A stretch of 64,000 nt of DNA from Candidatus Sphingomonas colombiensis (GCA_029202845.1 CP119315.1:2263001-2327000), one strand, 5' to 3'. Shown: positions 51,659-61,093, numbered from the stretch's first letter. Notes: generated by a model not told the origin, from the letters alone. Numbers and translations: made by a program.

Positions 51659-52266
51659 GTCGGGAGCTTGGCATCCGGCGCGCGGCCATAGAGCGGGCGG
51701 GCGGGAAGGGCGGCCATGTCATCCGGCAGCAGCACCGCGTTCGCGGCTTGCGGCAGTGCGTCGTGCAACGTCAGCCCGGCATCGAGCGGCGCGAGCCAGC
51801 GCACCCCGCTGCCCACCGCCGGGCGGCCGGCGAGTGCCGCCAGCGCGTCCGCGGGTGGGAGCGAATGCAACGGGCCTTGCGCGGCGAGGGGAGCGACGAA
51901 GCTCTGCATGAACAGCTCACCGTGCCCTCCTTCCAGCACGACCGCAAGCGGCGCGCTCACGCCGTCCGCGATCGCCTGCGCCGCGAGTAGCGCGGTTGAG
52001 CTATAGCCCGCGACCGAAGCGCCCCAGCCGAGCGCCAGCCCGCGCGCCGCCGCGATGCCGACGCGGATGCCGGTGAAACTGCCCGGCCCGACATCGACCA
52101 GAATGCGTGCCGCACGGCCGCCATCGAGCAGTTCCGCGATCATCACGACCAGCCGCTCGGCATGGCCGCGCCCGACGACTTCGTGACGCGCATCGATCAC
52201 GCGCCCATCCTCGATCAGCGCGACCGAGCAGGCGGCGGTGGCCGTATCGATTACCAGCGTAGGCAT
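51655..52266 (-). CDS. tsaB: tRNA t6A synthesis protein TsaB
   Basis: 203 residues, ASKHA fold: LVIDTATAACSVALIEDG and VDVGPGSFTGIRVGIAAARGLALGW. TsaB scaffolds TsaD in making N6-threonylcarbamoyladenosine at position 37 of ANN-decoding tRNAs. Length slightly short of E. coli TsaB (~231), as in many alphaproteobacteria. Overlaps rimI by 4 bp. Confidence 0.93.
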   Translation of the reverse strand: MPTLVIDTATAACSVALIEDGRVIDARHEVVGRGHAERLVVMIAELLDGGRAARILVDVGPGSFTGIRVGIAAARGLALGWGASVAGYSSTALLAAQAIADGVSAPLAVVLEGGHGELFMQSFVAPLAAQGPLHSLPPADALAALAGRPAVGSGVRWLAPLDAGLTLHDALPQAANAVLLPDDMAALPARPLYGRAPDAKLPT

Positions 52267-52281
52267 GTGATCGTCCGGCTG

Positions 52282-52875
52282 TCAGGCGATGCGGTTGAAC
52301 TTCTCGAACGCGGGGCGTGGCGAACGGCCGAAGATCGTCGCCGGATCGCCATGGCCGAGCGTCGAGATAAAATTGGCGCGCACAGCAGGCTGATCGGCAA
52401 AGAAGGCCGCTTCCACCGCCGCCGCGTCAAAGCCCGACATCGGCCCGGTATCGAGCCCGAGCGCGCGCACGGCCATGATGAAATAGCCGCCCTGCAAGGT
52501 GGAGTTGCGGAACGCGCTCGATTCGCGCAGCGCTTCGTTGCCATCGAACCACGGCTTCGCATCGGTGTGCGGGAACAGCTCCGGCAGATGTTCGTGGAAA
52601 TTCAGGTCCATGCCGATCACGACGCTGACGGGGGCCTTCAACACCTTGGGGCGATTGCCCTCCGAGCATGCGGCGGCGAGCTTTGCCTTCGCCTCATCCG
52701 ACACGCACCACACGAGGCGGGCGGGAAGCTGGTTGGCCGAGGTCGGCCCCATCTTCATCAGATCCCAGATCGCGCGTAATTCGGCTTCGGTGACGGGTTC
52801 GTCGGTATAGCCGTTATAGGTGCGGGCGGTGCGGAAGAGCTGGTCGAGCGCAGCATCGTCGAGGGGCTTGGTCAT
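52282..52875 (-). CDS. Nitroreductase-family protein, RutE/HadB-like
   Basis: 197 residues. RTARTYNGYTDEPVTEAELRAIWDLMKMGPTSANQLPARLVW, NSTLQGGYFIMAVRALGLDTGPMSGFD and SPRPAFEKFNRIA match the RutE subgroup, annotated as malonic semialdehyde reductase in pyrimidine breakdown. FMN is expected. No other rut genes are adjacent, so the physiological substrate is uncertain. 15 bp downstream of tsaB-strand start; same strand. Confidence 0.88.
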   Translation of the reverse strand: MTKPLDDAALDQLFRTARTYNGYTDEPVTEAELRAIWDLMKMGPTSANQLPARLVWCVSDEAKAKLAAACSEGNRPKVLKAPVSVVIGMDLNFHEHLPELFPHTDAKPWFDGNEALRESSAFRNSTLQGGYFIMAVRALGLDTGPMSGFDAAAVEAAFFADQPAVRANFISTLGHGDPATIFGRSPRPAFEKFNRIA

Positions 52876-52972
52876 CGCCGATGGCTATAGCGTCGCTCGC
52901 GCGGCCCCGTCGATAGCGATGGCGGGAGACGCAATGTTTCTGTTCGCGGCCTTGTGCGGTTAAGACGATCGC

Positions 52973-53758
52973 ATGGCCGAGCGAACCAGCAGCCTTGTGG
53001 ATTTAGAGCGCATTTCTGCCTCGGGCGATGCGGCACGCGTGGCGCGCGCCGTGGCGGTGGAGCGCCCGATCGCGATCGAATTCAATGGCATCGGTTATGC
53101 CGTGATGATGGCGACGCCGGCTGATCTCGCCGATTTCGCGACCGGCTTCGCCTTCACCGAACGGCTGGTGACGCGCGCCGCGCAAATCCGCGATATCGAT
53201 CATGTGGCGCGCGACGAGGGCGAATTGCTGCGCGTCACGCTGGCGGCGGAATGCGGCGAAGCCGTAATCGAGCGCGCGCGACATCGTATATCCGAATCGT
53301 CCTGCGGGCTGTGCGGGATCGAAAATCTCGCGCAGGCGATCCGCCCCTTGCCGATGGTCCGCGCCGCGCCTTGCGCCGCCCCGGAAGCGATCTTTCGCGC
53401 GCTGGCGACGCTTTCCGCGCAGCAGCCGCTCAACCGCGAGACCGGCGCGGTCCACGCCGCGGCGCGCTGCACGGCGGACGGGGAGGTGATCGCGGTGCGC
53501 GAGGATGTCGGGCGACACAATGCGTTCGACAAATTGATCGGCGCGATGCTGCGCGACGGCGCGGACTGGGAGGGGGGCTTTGCCTTGCTCACCTCGCGCT
53601 GCTCGTACGAACTGGTCGAGAAAGCCGCGCTGGCGGGATGCCCCCACCTCGTCACTATTTCTGCGCCGACCAGTCTGGCGATTGAGCGCGCGCGCGCCTG
53701 CGGGTTGAAGCTTACCGCGCTCGCCCGGGCGGACGCGATGCTGGAGCTGGGTGCGTGA
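52973..53758 (+). CDS. fdhD: Formate dehydrogenase accessory sulfurtransferase FdhD
   Basis: 261 residues. C111 and C114 in SESSCGLCGIENLAQAI are the persulfide-carrying pair; VREDVGRHNAFDKLIGA and LLTSRCSYELVEKAALAGCPHLVTISAPTSLAIE are the other conserved blocks. FdhD passes sulfur from IscS to the molybdenum cofactor of formate dehydrogenase. Overlaps mobA by 4 bp. No formate dehydrogenase structural gene is in the window. Confidence 0.94.
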   Translation: MAERTSSLVDLERISASGDAARVARAVAVERPIAIEFNGIGYAVMMATPADLADFATGFAFTERLVTRAAQIRDIDHVARDEGELLRVTLAAECGEAVIERARHRISESSCGLCGIENLAQAIRPLPMVRAAPCAAPEAIFRALATLSAQQPLNRETGAVHAAARCTADGEVIAVREDVGRHNAFDKLIGAMLRDGADWEGGFALLTSRCSYELVEKAALAGCPHLVTISAPTSLAIERARACGLKLTALARADAMLELGA

Positions 53759-54294
53759 AGCTGCTCGGCGTGGTGCTGGCCGGGGGCGAATCGCGGCGCT
53801 TCGGCAGCGACAAGGCGCGGGCGCTGCTCGACGGCGTGGCGTTGGCGGAACACGCGGTGGCGACGCTGGCGCCATTCGTGGAAGACGTGGTGGAAAGCGG
53901 TGACGCCGGCATTCACGATCAACCCGCGCCGGGGCTGGGGCCGCTTGGCGGCATCTGCGGCGCGCTGCATCACGCCGCCGCGCTGGGCTATGACGCGATC
54001 GTGACGATCGGGTGCGACACGCCGTTCGTGCCGGCCGAGACGCTGGCGGCATTGGCCACCGCGCCCGGCGCCGCTTTTGTGGCGTATACGCCTATCATCG
54101 GGCGCTGGCCCGTCGTGCTGGCGGCGTCGCTCGAACGCCACCTCCACGACAACCCTGACCGATCGATGCGCCGCTGGTGCGCGTCGATCGGCGCGACACC
54201 GATCGATGCGCCGCCGATCGCCAATATCAACCGGCCGGCGGACCTCGCCGCGCTCAGTCTTTCGGATAGGGGGAGGGGCCGCCCTCCGCGATGA
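53755..54294 (+). CDS. mobA: Molybdenum cofactor guanylyltransferase
   Basis: 179 residues. VVLAGGESRRFGSDKARALLDGVALAEH is the nucleotide-binding signature; GPLGGICGALHHA and TIGCDTPFVPAETL (metal site) follow. Makes the guanine dinucleotide form of the Mo cofactor. GTG start at 53755 overlaps the fdhD stop. Its last 41 bp overlap the opposing DUF885 gene. Slightly shorter than E. coli MobA. Confidence 0.92.
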   Translation: MKLLGVVLAGGESRRFGSDKARALLDGVALAEHAVATLAPFVEDVVESGDAGIHDQPAPGLGPLGGICGALHHAAALGYDAIVTIGCDTPFVPAETLAALATAPGAAFVAYTPIIGRWPVVLAASLERHLHDNPDRSMRRWCASIGATPIDAPPIANINRPADLAALSLSDRGRGRPPR

Positions 54295-55990
54295 AGCGAT
54301 CGACTCGCGCCTCCAGCACCGGCAGCGGCACCGATCCGAGCGAGAGCACCGTATCGTGGAAGTTGCGGATATCGAATTTCGGCCCCAGTGCCTTTTCCGC
54401 CTTGGCGCGCGCCTTCTGGATCGTCAGCTCGCCAAGATAATAGGACAACGCCTGCCCCGGCCAGCCGATGTAGCGATCCACCTCCGTCATGATCTCGTGA
54501 TCGGACAATGCGGTATTGTCGTGGAGGAATTGCTGCGCCTGTTCGCGCGTCCAGCTTTTGGTGTGGATGCCGGTATCCACCACCAGCCGCGCGGCGCGCC
54601 ACATCTGATAGGATAGCATCCCGAACCGTTCATAGGGCGTCCGGTAAAAGCCCATCTCGTCGCCCAGCCGCTCGGTATAGAGCGCCCAGCCTTCGCCATA
54701 GGCCGAGATATAGCTGTTGCGGCGGAACGGCTTCAGTTCCTTATTCTCCGCCGCCAGCGGAATCTGAAAGGCGTGGCCCGGCGCGCTTTCGTGCAGCGTC
54801 AGCGCGGGCAACTGGATCAGCGATCGCGACGGCAGATCGTAGGTGTTGACCAGATACACGCCCGGCCCGCCACGACCGGCGGTGTAATAAGGGGCGATCT
54901 CGGGCGGCACCTCGATGATCGCGAAGCGCTGGCGCGGCAACCGGCCGAACCATTTCGCCGCCATCCCGTCGAAACGCTTGGCGTGCCACGCAGCCTCTTT
55001 CATCAACTGATCGGCGGTGCTCGGGTGGAATTGCGGATCGGTGCGAAGGAATTTCAGGAACGCGGGAAGATCACCCGTGAACCCGGCATCGGCCTTCACC
55101 TGCTCCATCTCCGCGCGGATCTTCGCGACTTCGGACAGGCCGAGTTGGTGGATCTCCTCCGGCGCCATGTTCGTCGTCGTGTAAACGCGGATGCGGCTCT
55201 GATAATAAGCCTTGCCGTTCGGATATTTATCCGCGCCCAGCTCCTTCGTCAGGCCGGGGAAATAGCTTTCCCGCAGGAAGGCGAGCAGCTTGCGATGAGC
55301 CGGAATCACCTGCTCCGCGATCACTTTGCGGGCGGCGGCGCGCAACGCGTCCTGCGTCGCCTGCGGCATCGTCGCGGGGAGCTTGGTGAAGGGATGGTAA
55401 TAAGTGATTTTGGTAATATCGGTCGCGCCGGCGATGTCGGCGACGCCCTTCTCGCGGCCTTGCATCACGATCGCCGGCGGGGTGAAGCCGCGCGCGAGGC
55501 CGGCCTTCATATTGTCCGTCTCCTGCGCGAAATAGCGCGGGATATCGGCAAGCCATGACAGATACGCGCGATAATCGCGCTCGCCGTTCGCGAAATCGCC
55601 GCGCGCGGCATAAGTGAGGTCCGACCAGAAGGCGCTGTCGCCGTTGACCGGCTTTTCCCACTCGCGGAATGTCTCGTCGTCGATCTGGCTCGCGATCTGC
55701 GCGCGATAGACCTGCCAGTCGGTCAGCGTGTCCGGCGAGAGGCGTTTGGTATCGACCGAATCGAGCTTCGCCAGCACGCTTTGCCAGTGCGCGAGGCGGC
55801 GGCCGTGGGTGGCCGCGGAATCGTCCGCGATATGCGGCCGCACCGTGCCGGGCGCGCTTTCCGCGATCCCCTCGTGCTCGCGCCAGGTCCATTCGTCCTG
55901 CCAGATGCGATCGAACTGGTGATCGGTCGCCGTGGGGGCGGGGGCGGCGGCGATGAGCAGCAGGGCTGCCGGAATGAGCGAATGGCGCAT
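54254..55990 (-). CDS. DUF885 family putative metallopeptidase
   Basis: 578 residues, signal peptide (RHSLIPAALLLIAAAPAPT). The thermolysin-like zinc motif appears as LHESAPGHAFQIPL with the third-ligand helix YGEGWALYTERLGDEMGFY; also DEWTWREHEGIAES near the N-terminus. DUF885 proteins are thought to be secreted metallopeptidases; specificity unknown. ATG at 55990 preferred to one 12 codons upstream. Converges on mobA with a 41-bp overlap. Confidence 0.9.
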   Translation of the reverse strand: MRHSLIPAALLLIAAAPAPTATDHQFDRIWQDEWTWREHEGIAESAPGTVRPHIADDSAATHGRRLAHWQSVLAKLDSVDTKRLSPDTLTDWQVYRAQIASQIDDETFREWEKPVNGDSAFWSDLTYAARGDFANGERDYRAYLSWLADIPRYFAQETDNMKAGLARGFTPPAIVMQGREKGVADIAGATDITKITYYHPFTKLPATMPQATQDALRAAARKVIAEQVIPAHRKLLAFLRESYFPGLTKELGADKYPNGKAYYQSRIRVYTTTNMAPEEIHQLGLSEVAKIRAEMEQVKADAGFTGDLPAFLKFLRTDPQFHPSTADQLMKEAAWHAKRFDGMAAKWFGRLPRQRFAIIEVPPEIAPYYTAGRGGPGVYLVNTYDLPSRSLIQLPALTLHESAPGHAFQIPLAAENKELKPFRRNSYISAYGEGWALYTERLGDEMGFYRTPYERFGMLSYQMWRAARLVVDTGIHTKSWTREQAQQFLHDNTALSDHEIMTEVDRYIGWPGQALSYYLGELTIQKARAKAEKALGPKFDIRNFHDTVLSLGSVPLPVLEARVDRFIAEGGPSPYPKD

Positions 55991-56030
55991 GGCCGTTATC
56001 GTGGCGGAACGACGCGCGTGCTTCAACCCG

Positions 56031-56993
56031 TCAGCCGGGCGTCATCGCGATGCGGGTTTCCTCGCGATGGCGGCGATGCTCGCGCCACACGATATAAAGG
56101 CCCGATGCGATGATGATCGGCGCACCGGCCCATGTCGCGGCGGTGGGCAGCGTGCCGAACAGCAATGCGCTGAACAATGTTGCCCACAACAATGCGGTAT
56201 AGTCCATCGGCACGACGACGCTGACGCGGCCCAGATGCAGCGAACGAGTCATCGCGATCTGCCCGAGCCCGCCGAACAGCCCGATCGCGAGCAGCGCCGC
56301 CCAGACGCGCGGCGATTGCCAGTGCGCGGCGAAAAAGTAGGCGATGCCAAGCGGCGCGAGCGACAGCAGGGAGAACCAGAACACCGTCGTCAGCCCGCTT
56401 TCCGTCTTCCCGATCGTGCGCAGCAGAATCGATACGGTCGCGGTTAGGAAAGCCGCGCCCAGCCCGGTCATCACGCCAAGCGGGGGGATATGCCCGCCGC
56501 CGGGCTGGGTGACGATCAATACGCCGGCGAACCCGGTCAGCACCGCCAGCCAGCGCCGCCATCCCGTCGGCTCGTGCAGGACGATCGCGCCGAGCACCGT
56601 TGCGAAGATCGGCATCGAAAAGCCGATCGTCGTCGCCTCCGCCAGCGGCAGCAGCATCACGGTGGAGAAGGTCAGCGTCATTGCGCAGAGCCCCAGCGCA
56701 CAACGCAGCAAGTGCGCGCCCATCCGCTGCGTACGCAGCGAGGAGAGGCCAGGCCCGCTCACGACGATCGCGCCGACGAGCAGGGTTGCGCCGAATTGCC
56801 GCCAGAACATGATCTCGCCCAGCGTCGCCCCCCATACCTCGGCGAGTTTGATCGCGGCGTTCATCACCCCGAACAAGGCGACCGACGTGAGTCGCAACAT
56901 GATCGCGGCGAGCACGGGGGAGCGATGCCCGCTAACACCCGGTGCGCCGCGATCGCGCGCTATCTGTCCCCCGATCCCCATCGCGCCCGTCAT
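56031..56993 (-). CDS. EamA/DMT-family transporter
   Basis: 320 residues with ten hydrophobic segments in two repeats (LTSVALFGVMNAAIKLAEVWGATLGEIMFWRQFGAT and VSILLRTIGKTESGLTTVFWFSLLSL). Drug/metabolite transporter superfamily; substrate unknown. Start ATG at 56993 or 56981. Upstream of the DUF885 gene on the same strand with 40 bp between; divergent from proS. Confidence 0.88.
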   Translation of the reverse strand: MTGAMGIGGQIARDRGAPGVSGHRSPVLAAIMLRLTSVALFGVMNAAIKLAEVWGATLGEIMFWRQFGATLLVGAIVVSGPGLSSLRTQRMGAHLLRCALGLCAMTLTFSTVMLLPLAEATTIGFSMPIFATVLGAIVLHEPTGWRRWLAVLTGFAGVLIVTQPGGGHIPPLGVMTGLGAAFLTATVSILLRTIGKTESGLTTVFWFSLLSLAPLGIAYFFAAHWQSPRVWAALLAIGLFGGLGQIAMTRSLHLGRVSVVVPMDYTALLWATLFSALLFGTLPTAATWAGAPIIIASGLYIVWREHRRHREETRIAMTPG

Positions 56994-57063
56994 TGCGGCA
57001 CGCGACCTCGCGCGACAAGTCCGCAGGTGACGAACCGCGCGTCGCGCGGTAAGCGCGCGCGAT

Positions 57064-58596
57064 ATGATCAAGCACGCCCTTTCCGTCACGCGCGACGCCG
57101 ATTTCGCGCAATGGTATCAAACCGTCATCACCGAGGCCGACATGGCCGAGGAATCGGGCGTGCGCGGTTGCATGGTGATCCGCCCGTGGGGCTATGGCAT
57201 CTGGGAGCGTATCCAGCGCCTGCTCGATGACCGGATCAAGGCGACCGGCCATGAGAATTGCTATTTCCCGCTGTTCATCCCGCTTTCCTATTTCGAGAAG
57301 GAAGCGGAGCATGTCGACGGTTTCGCGAAAGAGATGGCGGTCGTCACCCATCACCGGCTCGTCGCGGACGGCAAGGGCGGCCTGATCCCCGATCCCGAGG
57401 CAAAGCTGGAGGAGCCGCTGGTCGTCCGCCCGACATCGGAAACGGTGATCGGCACCGCTTTTGCCCGCTGGGTGCAATCGTGGCGCGATCTGCCGGTGCT
57501 GATCAACCAATGGGCGAATGTGGTGCGCTGGGAAATGCGCACCCGCATGTTCCTGCGCACGACCGAGTTCCTGTGGCAGGAGGGTCATACCGCCCACGCC
57601 ACCGCCGAAGAGGCGCGCGAGGAAACGCAGCGGATGCTGGAAGTCTATCGCAGCTTCGCCGAGGATGATCTCGCGCTGCCGGTGGTCGCGGGCGAGAAGC
57701 CCGAGAACGAGCGTTTCCCCGGCGCCGTCGCGACCTATTCGATCGAGGCGATGATGCAGGACGGCAAGGCGCTCCAGGCGGGCACCAGCCACTTCCTCGG
57801 CACCAATTTCGCGCACGCGCAGAACATCCGCTTCCAGAATGCGGACGGCGGGCTGGATTATGCGAATACGACGAGCTGGGGTGTCTCCACCCGGATGATC
57901 GGTGGCGTCATCATGGTCCATGGCGATGACGACGGGCTGCGCGTGCCGCCGAAGATCGCGCCGTGGCAGATCGTGATCGTGCCGATGCTGCGCGATCAGC
58001 CGGAAGACGCCGCGATCATCGATTATTGCCGCGATCTGCAAGGCGAGCTGGCCAAGCTTTCGGCGCTCGGCGAGCCGGTGCGCGCGCTGCTCGATCTCAA
58101 ATCGGCCAAGGCCGCGACCAAGCGGTGGGGCTGGGTGAAGAAGGGCGCGCCGATCGTGATCGAGGTCGGCGGCCGCGATGTGGCAGGCGGCAACGTCTCC
58201 GTTTTGCGCCGCGATGGCCTGTACCGCGAGGATGGCAAGCTCGACAGCCGCGTGACGCCGCGTGACGCCTTCATCGGCGAGGCAGCGGCGATGCTGGCGG
58301 ATATCCAGTCCGCGCTCCATGCCAATGCGACCGCGCGGCTGCGCGGCAACATCACCCGCGTCGACGATTGGGCCGGGGTGGAGGCGATGTTCGCTGAATC
58401 CGTCGTCAAGCCGGGCTGGGCCGATGTCGCATGGTCGCGCCCGACCGGCGAAGCGCTGGACAAGGTGGTCGAGCGGTTGAAAGCGCTCAAACTCACCATT
58501 CGTAACGCGCCGATGGATCAGGGCGCGGCTGCCGGGGTGTGCATCTTCAGCGGTGCCCCGGCGGTGGAGCGGGTGCTGATCGGGAGGTCCTACTGA
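57064..58596 (+). CDS. proS: Prolyl-tRNA synthetase, archaeal/eukaryotic-like type
   Basis: 510 residues. Class II motifs: RPWGYGIWERIQRLLDD, VVRPTSETVIGTAFARWVQSWRDLPVLINQWANVVRWEM (motif 2), RTTEFLWQEGHTAHA, and GGVIMVHGDDDGLRVPPKIAPWQIVIVP. The EGHTAHA segment, absence of the bacterial INS editing insertion, and a C-terminal extension ending in GRSY fit the type 3 (archaeal/eukaryotic) ProRS rather than the usual alphaproteobacterial short type. It charges tRNA-Pro; I cannot tell whether a second copy exists. Stop overlaps the thioesterase start. Confidence 0.9.
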   Translation: MIKHALSVTRDADFAQWYQTVITEADMAEESGVRGCMVIRPWGYGIWERIQRLLDDRIKATGHENCYFPLFIPLSYFEKEAEHVDGFAKEMAVVTHHRLVADGKGGLIPDPEAKLEEPLVVRPTSETVIGTAFARWVQSWRDLPVLINQWANVVRWEMRTRMFLRTTEFLWQEGHTAHATAEEAREETQRMLEVYRSFAEDDLALPVVAGEKPENERFPGAVATYSIEAMMQDGKALQAGTSHFLGTNFAHAQNIRFQNADGGLDYANTTSWGVSTRMIGGVIMVHGDDDGLRVPPKIAPWQIVIVPMLRDQPEDAAIIDYCRDLQGELAKLSALGEPVRALLDLKSAKAATKRWGWVKKGAPIVIEVGGRDVAGGNVSVLRRDGLYREDGKLDSRVTPRDAFIGEAAAMLADIQSALHANATARLRGNITRVDDWAGVEAMFAESVVKPGWADVAWSRPTGEALDKVVERLKALKLTIRNAPMDQGAAAGVCIFSGAPAVERVLIGRSY

Positions 58597-59021
58597 TGGC
58601 CGCGATCTGGACGCATCCGATCGACCTTGCCGCGCTCACCGCGCTTGGCGGGCACGCGCTCCCCGGCCTCGTCGGGATCGAGTTCACCGATTATGGTGAC
58701 GACTGGATGCGCGCGCGGATGCCGGTGGACAGTCGCACGCATCAGCCGTTCGGGCGACTCCATGGCGGCGCCTCGGTGGTGTTGGCGGAGACGGTGGCCT
58801 CGGTCGCCGGATCGATGGCGGTCCCGCCCGAAAAGGTGACCGTAGGGCTGGAGATCAACGCCAACCACATGCGCCCGGCAATGTCCGGTCATGTCCACGC
58901 CACCGCCAAGGCCGAGATGCTCGGCCGTTCCACACAGGTGTGGACGATCCGCATCGAGGATGATGCCGGCAAGCTCATCTGCCTCTCCCGCATGACCGCC
59001 GCGGTGATCGACCGCCAGTAA
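58596..59021 (+). CDS. PaaI/MenI-type hotdog thioesterase
   Basis: 141 residues. GIEFTDYGDDWMRARMPVDSRTHQPFGRLHGGASVVLAETVASVAGSMAV with the HGG catalytic loop, then VGLEINANHMRPAMSGHVHATAKAEMLGRSTQVWTIRI. Hydrolyses an acyl-CoA, substrate unknown. ATG overlaps the proS stop by one base (TGATG), so it is translated with proS. Confidence 0.9.
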   Translation: MAAIWTHPIDLAALTALGGHALPGLVGIEFTDYGDDWMRARMPVDSRTHQPFGRLHGGASVVLAETVASVAGSMAVPPEKVTVGLEINANHMRPAMSGHVHATAKAEMLGRSTQVWTIRIEDDAGKLICLSRMTAAVIDRQ

Positions 59022-59038
59022 TTACAGGATATCAGCCA

Positions 59039-60562
59039 ATGACCACGACGATCCGCTCCGCCGATCTGATCGAAAGCGTCGCCGACGCGCTCCAGTTCAT
59101 CAGTTACTATCACCCGATGGATTACATCCGCGCGCTGGGCGATGCGTATCAGGCGGAGCAATCGCCGGCGGCGAAGGACGCGATCGCGCAGATCCTCACC
59201 AATTCGCGGATGTGCGCGGAGGGGCATCGCCCGATCTGTCAGGATACCGGCATCGTCAATGTGTTCGTGAAATGGGGCATGGATTGCCGCCTCGACGACA
59301 CCTCGCGCAGCTTGCAGGAAGTGGTGGATGAGGGGGTGCGCCGCGCTTACCTGCACCCGGAGAACAAGCTCCGCGCCTCCGTGCTGGCCGATCCCGCCTT
59401 CACGCGCCGCAATACGAAGGACAACACCCCCTGCGTCCTCCATGTCGAGATGGTCGCGGGCGATAAGGTGCATGTCGATGTCGCGGCCAAGGGCGGCGGC
59501 AGCGAGAACAAATCCAAATTCAAGATGATGAACCCGTCGGACTCGATCGTCGACTGGGTGCTGGAGATGCTGCCGCAGATGGGCGCCGGCTGGTGCCCGC
59601 CGGGGATGCTGGGCATCGGCATCGGCGGCACGGCGGAGCATTGCGTGCTGCTCGCCAAGAAGTCGCTGATGGAACAGATCGACATGGCGACGCTGAAACA
59701 GCGCGGGCCGAAGAATGATATCGAGGCGCTGCGCATCGAGATTTTCGACAAGGTCAACGCGCTGGGCATCGGCGCGCAGGGGCTGGGCGGCCTTGCGACG
59801 ATCCTCGACGTGAAGATCATGGACGCACCGTGCCATGCGGCGGGCAAGCCGGTGGCGATGATCCCGAATTGCGCCGCGACTCGCCACGCGCATTTCACGC
59901 TCGACGGCTCCGGCCCGGCCTATCTGGAGGCCCCGAAGCTCGACGAATGGCCCGACGTCAACTGGACGCCGGACAAGGCCGCGATCCGCGTCGATCTCGA
60001 TACGCTGACGTCCGAGGTGGTGCAGAGCTGGAAGCAGGGCGACCGCCTGTTGCTCAACGGCAAGATGCTCACCGGCCGCGATGCCGCGCACAAGCGGATC
60101 AAGGATATGCTGGCGAAGGGCGAGCAGCTCCCGGTCGAGTTCAAAGGCCGCGTGATCTATTATGTCGGGCCGGTCGATCCGGTCGGCGAGGAAGTGGTCG
60201 GCCCCGCAGGCCCCACCACCGCGACGCGGATGGATCAGTTCACCCGCATGATGCTTGAGCAGGGCCTGCTCGCGATGGTCGGCAAGGCTGAACGCGGCCC
60301 GGCGGCGACCGAGGCGATCAAGGATCACAAGAGCGGCTATCTGATGGCGGTGGGCGGCGCTGCCTATTTGGTGGCGCGCGCGATCAAGGGCTCGAAGGTT
60401 GTCGGGTTCGAGGATCTCGGCATGGAAGCGATCTACGAATTCGAGGTGCAGGATTTCCCCGTCACCGTCGCGGTGGATGCGGAAGGGAATAACGTCCACC
60501 AGCTCGCTCCGCTGGTGTGGCGCGAGAAGATTGCGAAGGAGCATCTGCTCGTCGGCGCGTGA
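59039..60562 (+). CDS. Fumarate hydratase, class I
   Basis: 507 residues, iron-sulfur fumarase. N-terminal half: EGHRPICQDTGIVNVFVKWG, HVDVAAKGGGSENKSKFKMMNPSDS; the Cys in ICQDTG, GAGWCPPGMLGIGIGG and IPNCAATRHAHF are placed to bind a 4Fe-4S cluster. C-terminal half: RVIYYVGPVDPVGEEVVGPAGPTTATRMD. Hydrates fumarate to malate. Oxygen-sensitive by family. Follows the thioesterase by 17 bp. Confidence 0.95.
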   Translation: MTTTIRSADLIESVADALQFISYYHPMDYIRALGDAYQAEQSPAAKDAIAQILTNSRMCAEGHRPICQDTGIVNVFVKWGMDCRLDDTSRSLQEVVDEGVRRAYLHPENKLRASVLADPAFTRRNTKDNTPCVLHVEMVAGDKVHVDVAAKGGGSENKSKFKMMNPSDSIVDWVLEMLPQMGAGWCPPGMLGIGIGGTAEHCVLLAKKSLMEQIDMATLKQRGPKNDIEALRIEIFDKVNALGIGAQGLGGLATILDVKIMDAPCHAAGKPVAMIPNCAATRHAHFTLDGSGPAYLEAPKLDEWPDVNWTPDKAAIRVDLDTLTSEVVQSWKQGDRLLLNGKMLTGRDAAHKRIKDMLAKGEQLPVEFKGRVIYYVGPVDPVGEEVVGPAGPTTATRMDQFTRMMLEQGLLAMVGKAERGPAATEAIKDHKSGYLMAVGGAAYLVARAIKGSKVVGFEDLGMEAIYEFEVQDFPVTVAVDAEGNNVHQLAPLVWREKIAKEHLLVGA

Positions 60563-60572
60563 GTAAAACAGG

Positions 60573-60595
60573 CGGGGGAGCGTCAGGCTCCCCCG
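60573..60595 (+). terminator. GC hairpin after fumarase gene
   Basis: CGGGGGAGC and GCTCCCCCG form a nine-pair stem around GTCAG, starting ten bases after the fumarase stop. No T-tract follows, so termination is uncertain. Confidence 0.45.
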
Positions 60596-60653
60596 GCGTC
60601 CGGAGCCGCATTGATGTTCGTTCGTTGATGGCGCGTCGAATGGAGACGAAGCC

Positions 60654-61025
60654 ATGTTCAAATCGGGTACAATCGCCGCGATCGCGCTGATTGCTTCGGT
60701 TCCAGCCGCACAGGCGAAACAGGCCGCGGGCGCGCCGGATGCCAAGGAGGCCAGCGTCCCCTTCGTCAATCACGGCACGATCGATGATTTCCGCGCGGAC
60801 GGGGATCAGGCCGTCTATCTGCGGGCGAACGGCTTCGACTGGTATTATGCGCGGCTGATGGGCCCGTGCACGCAATTGCCGTTCGCGGAACATATCGGCG
60901 TGGAGACGCGGGGCACGGACACGCTGGATCGCTTCGCGACGTTGATCGTCGGCCATCAGCGGTGCCAGCTCACCTCACTCGTCAAGAGCGCGCCGCCGCC
61001 GGGGAAGAAACCGAAGAAGAGCTGA
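60654..61025 (+). CDS. DUF6491-like secreted protein
   Basis: 123 residues: signal peptide (KSGTIAAIALIASVPAAQA), then VPFVNHGTIDDFRADGDQAVYLRANGFDWYYARLMGPCTQLPFAEHIGVETRG...VGHQRCQLTSLVKS, which fits the DUF6491 pattern with two conserved cysteines that may form a disulfide. Function unknown. Common in sphingomonads. Confidence 0.8.
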   Translation: MFKSGTIAAIALIASVPAAQAKQAAGAPDAKEASVPFVNHGTIDDFRADGDQAVYLRANGFDWYYARLMGPCTQLPFAEHIGVETRGTDTLDRFATLIVGHQRCQLTSLVKSAPPPGKKPKKS

Positions 61026-61093
61026 GCCGCGCTTGCGCCTCTCACCATAAATAATGTTATGCTGCCTTCGAACCAGATCGAAGGAGAGGCGGC

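Noticed and set aside
58889..60769. 626-codon minus-strand frame opposite fumarase
   Set aside because: Antisense shadow; the plus strand has all class I fumarase motifs.
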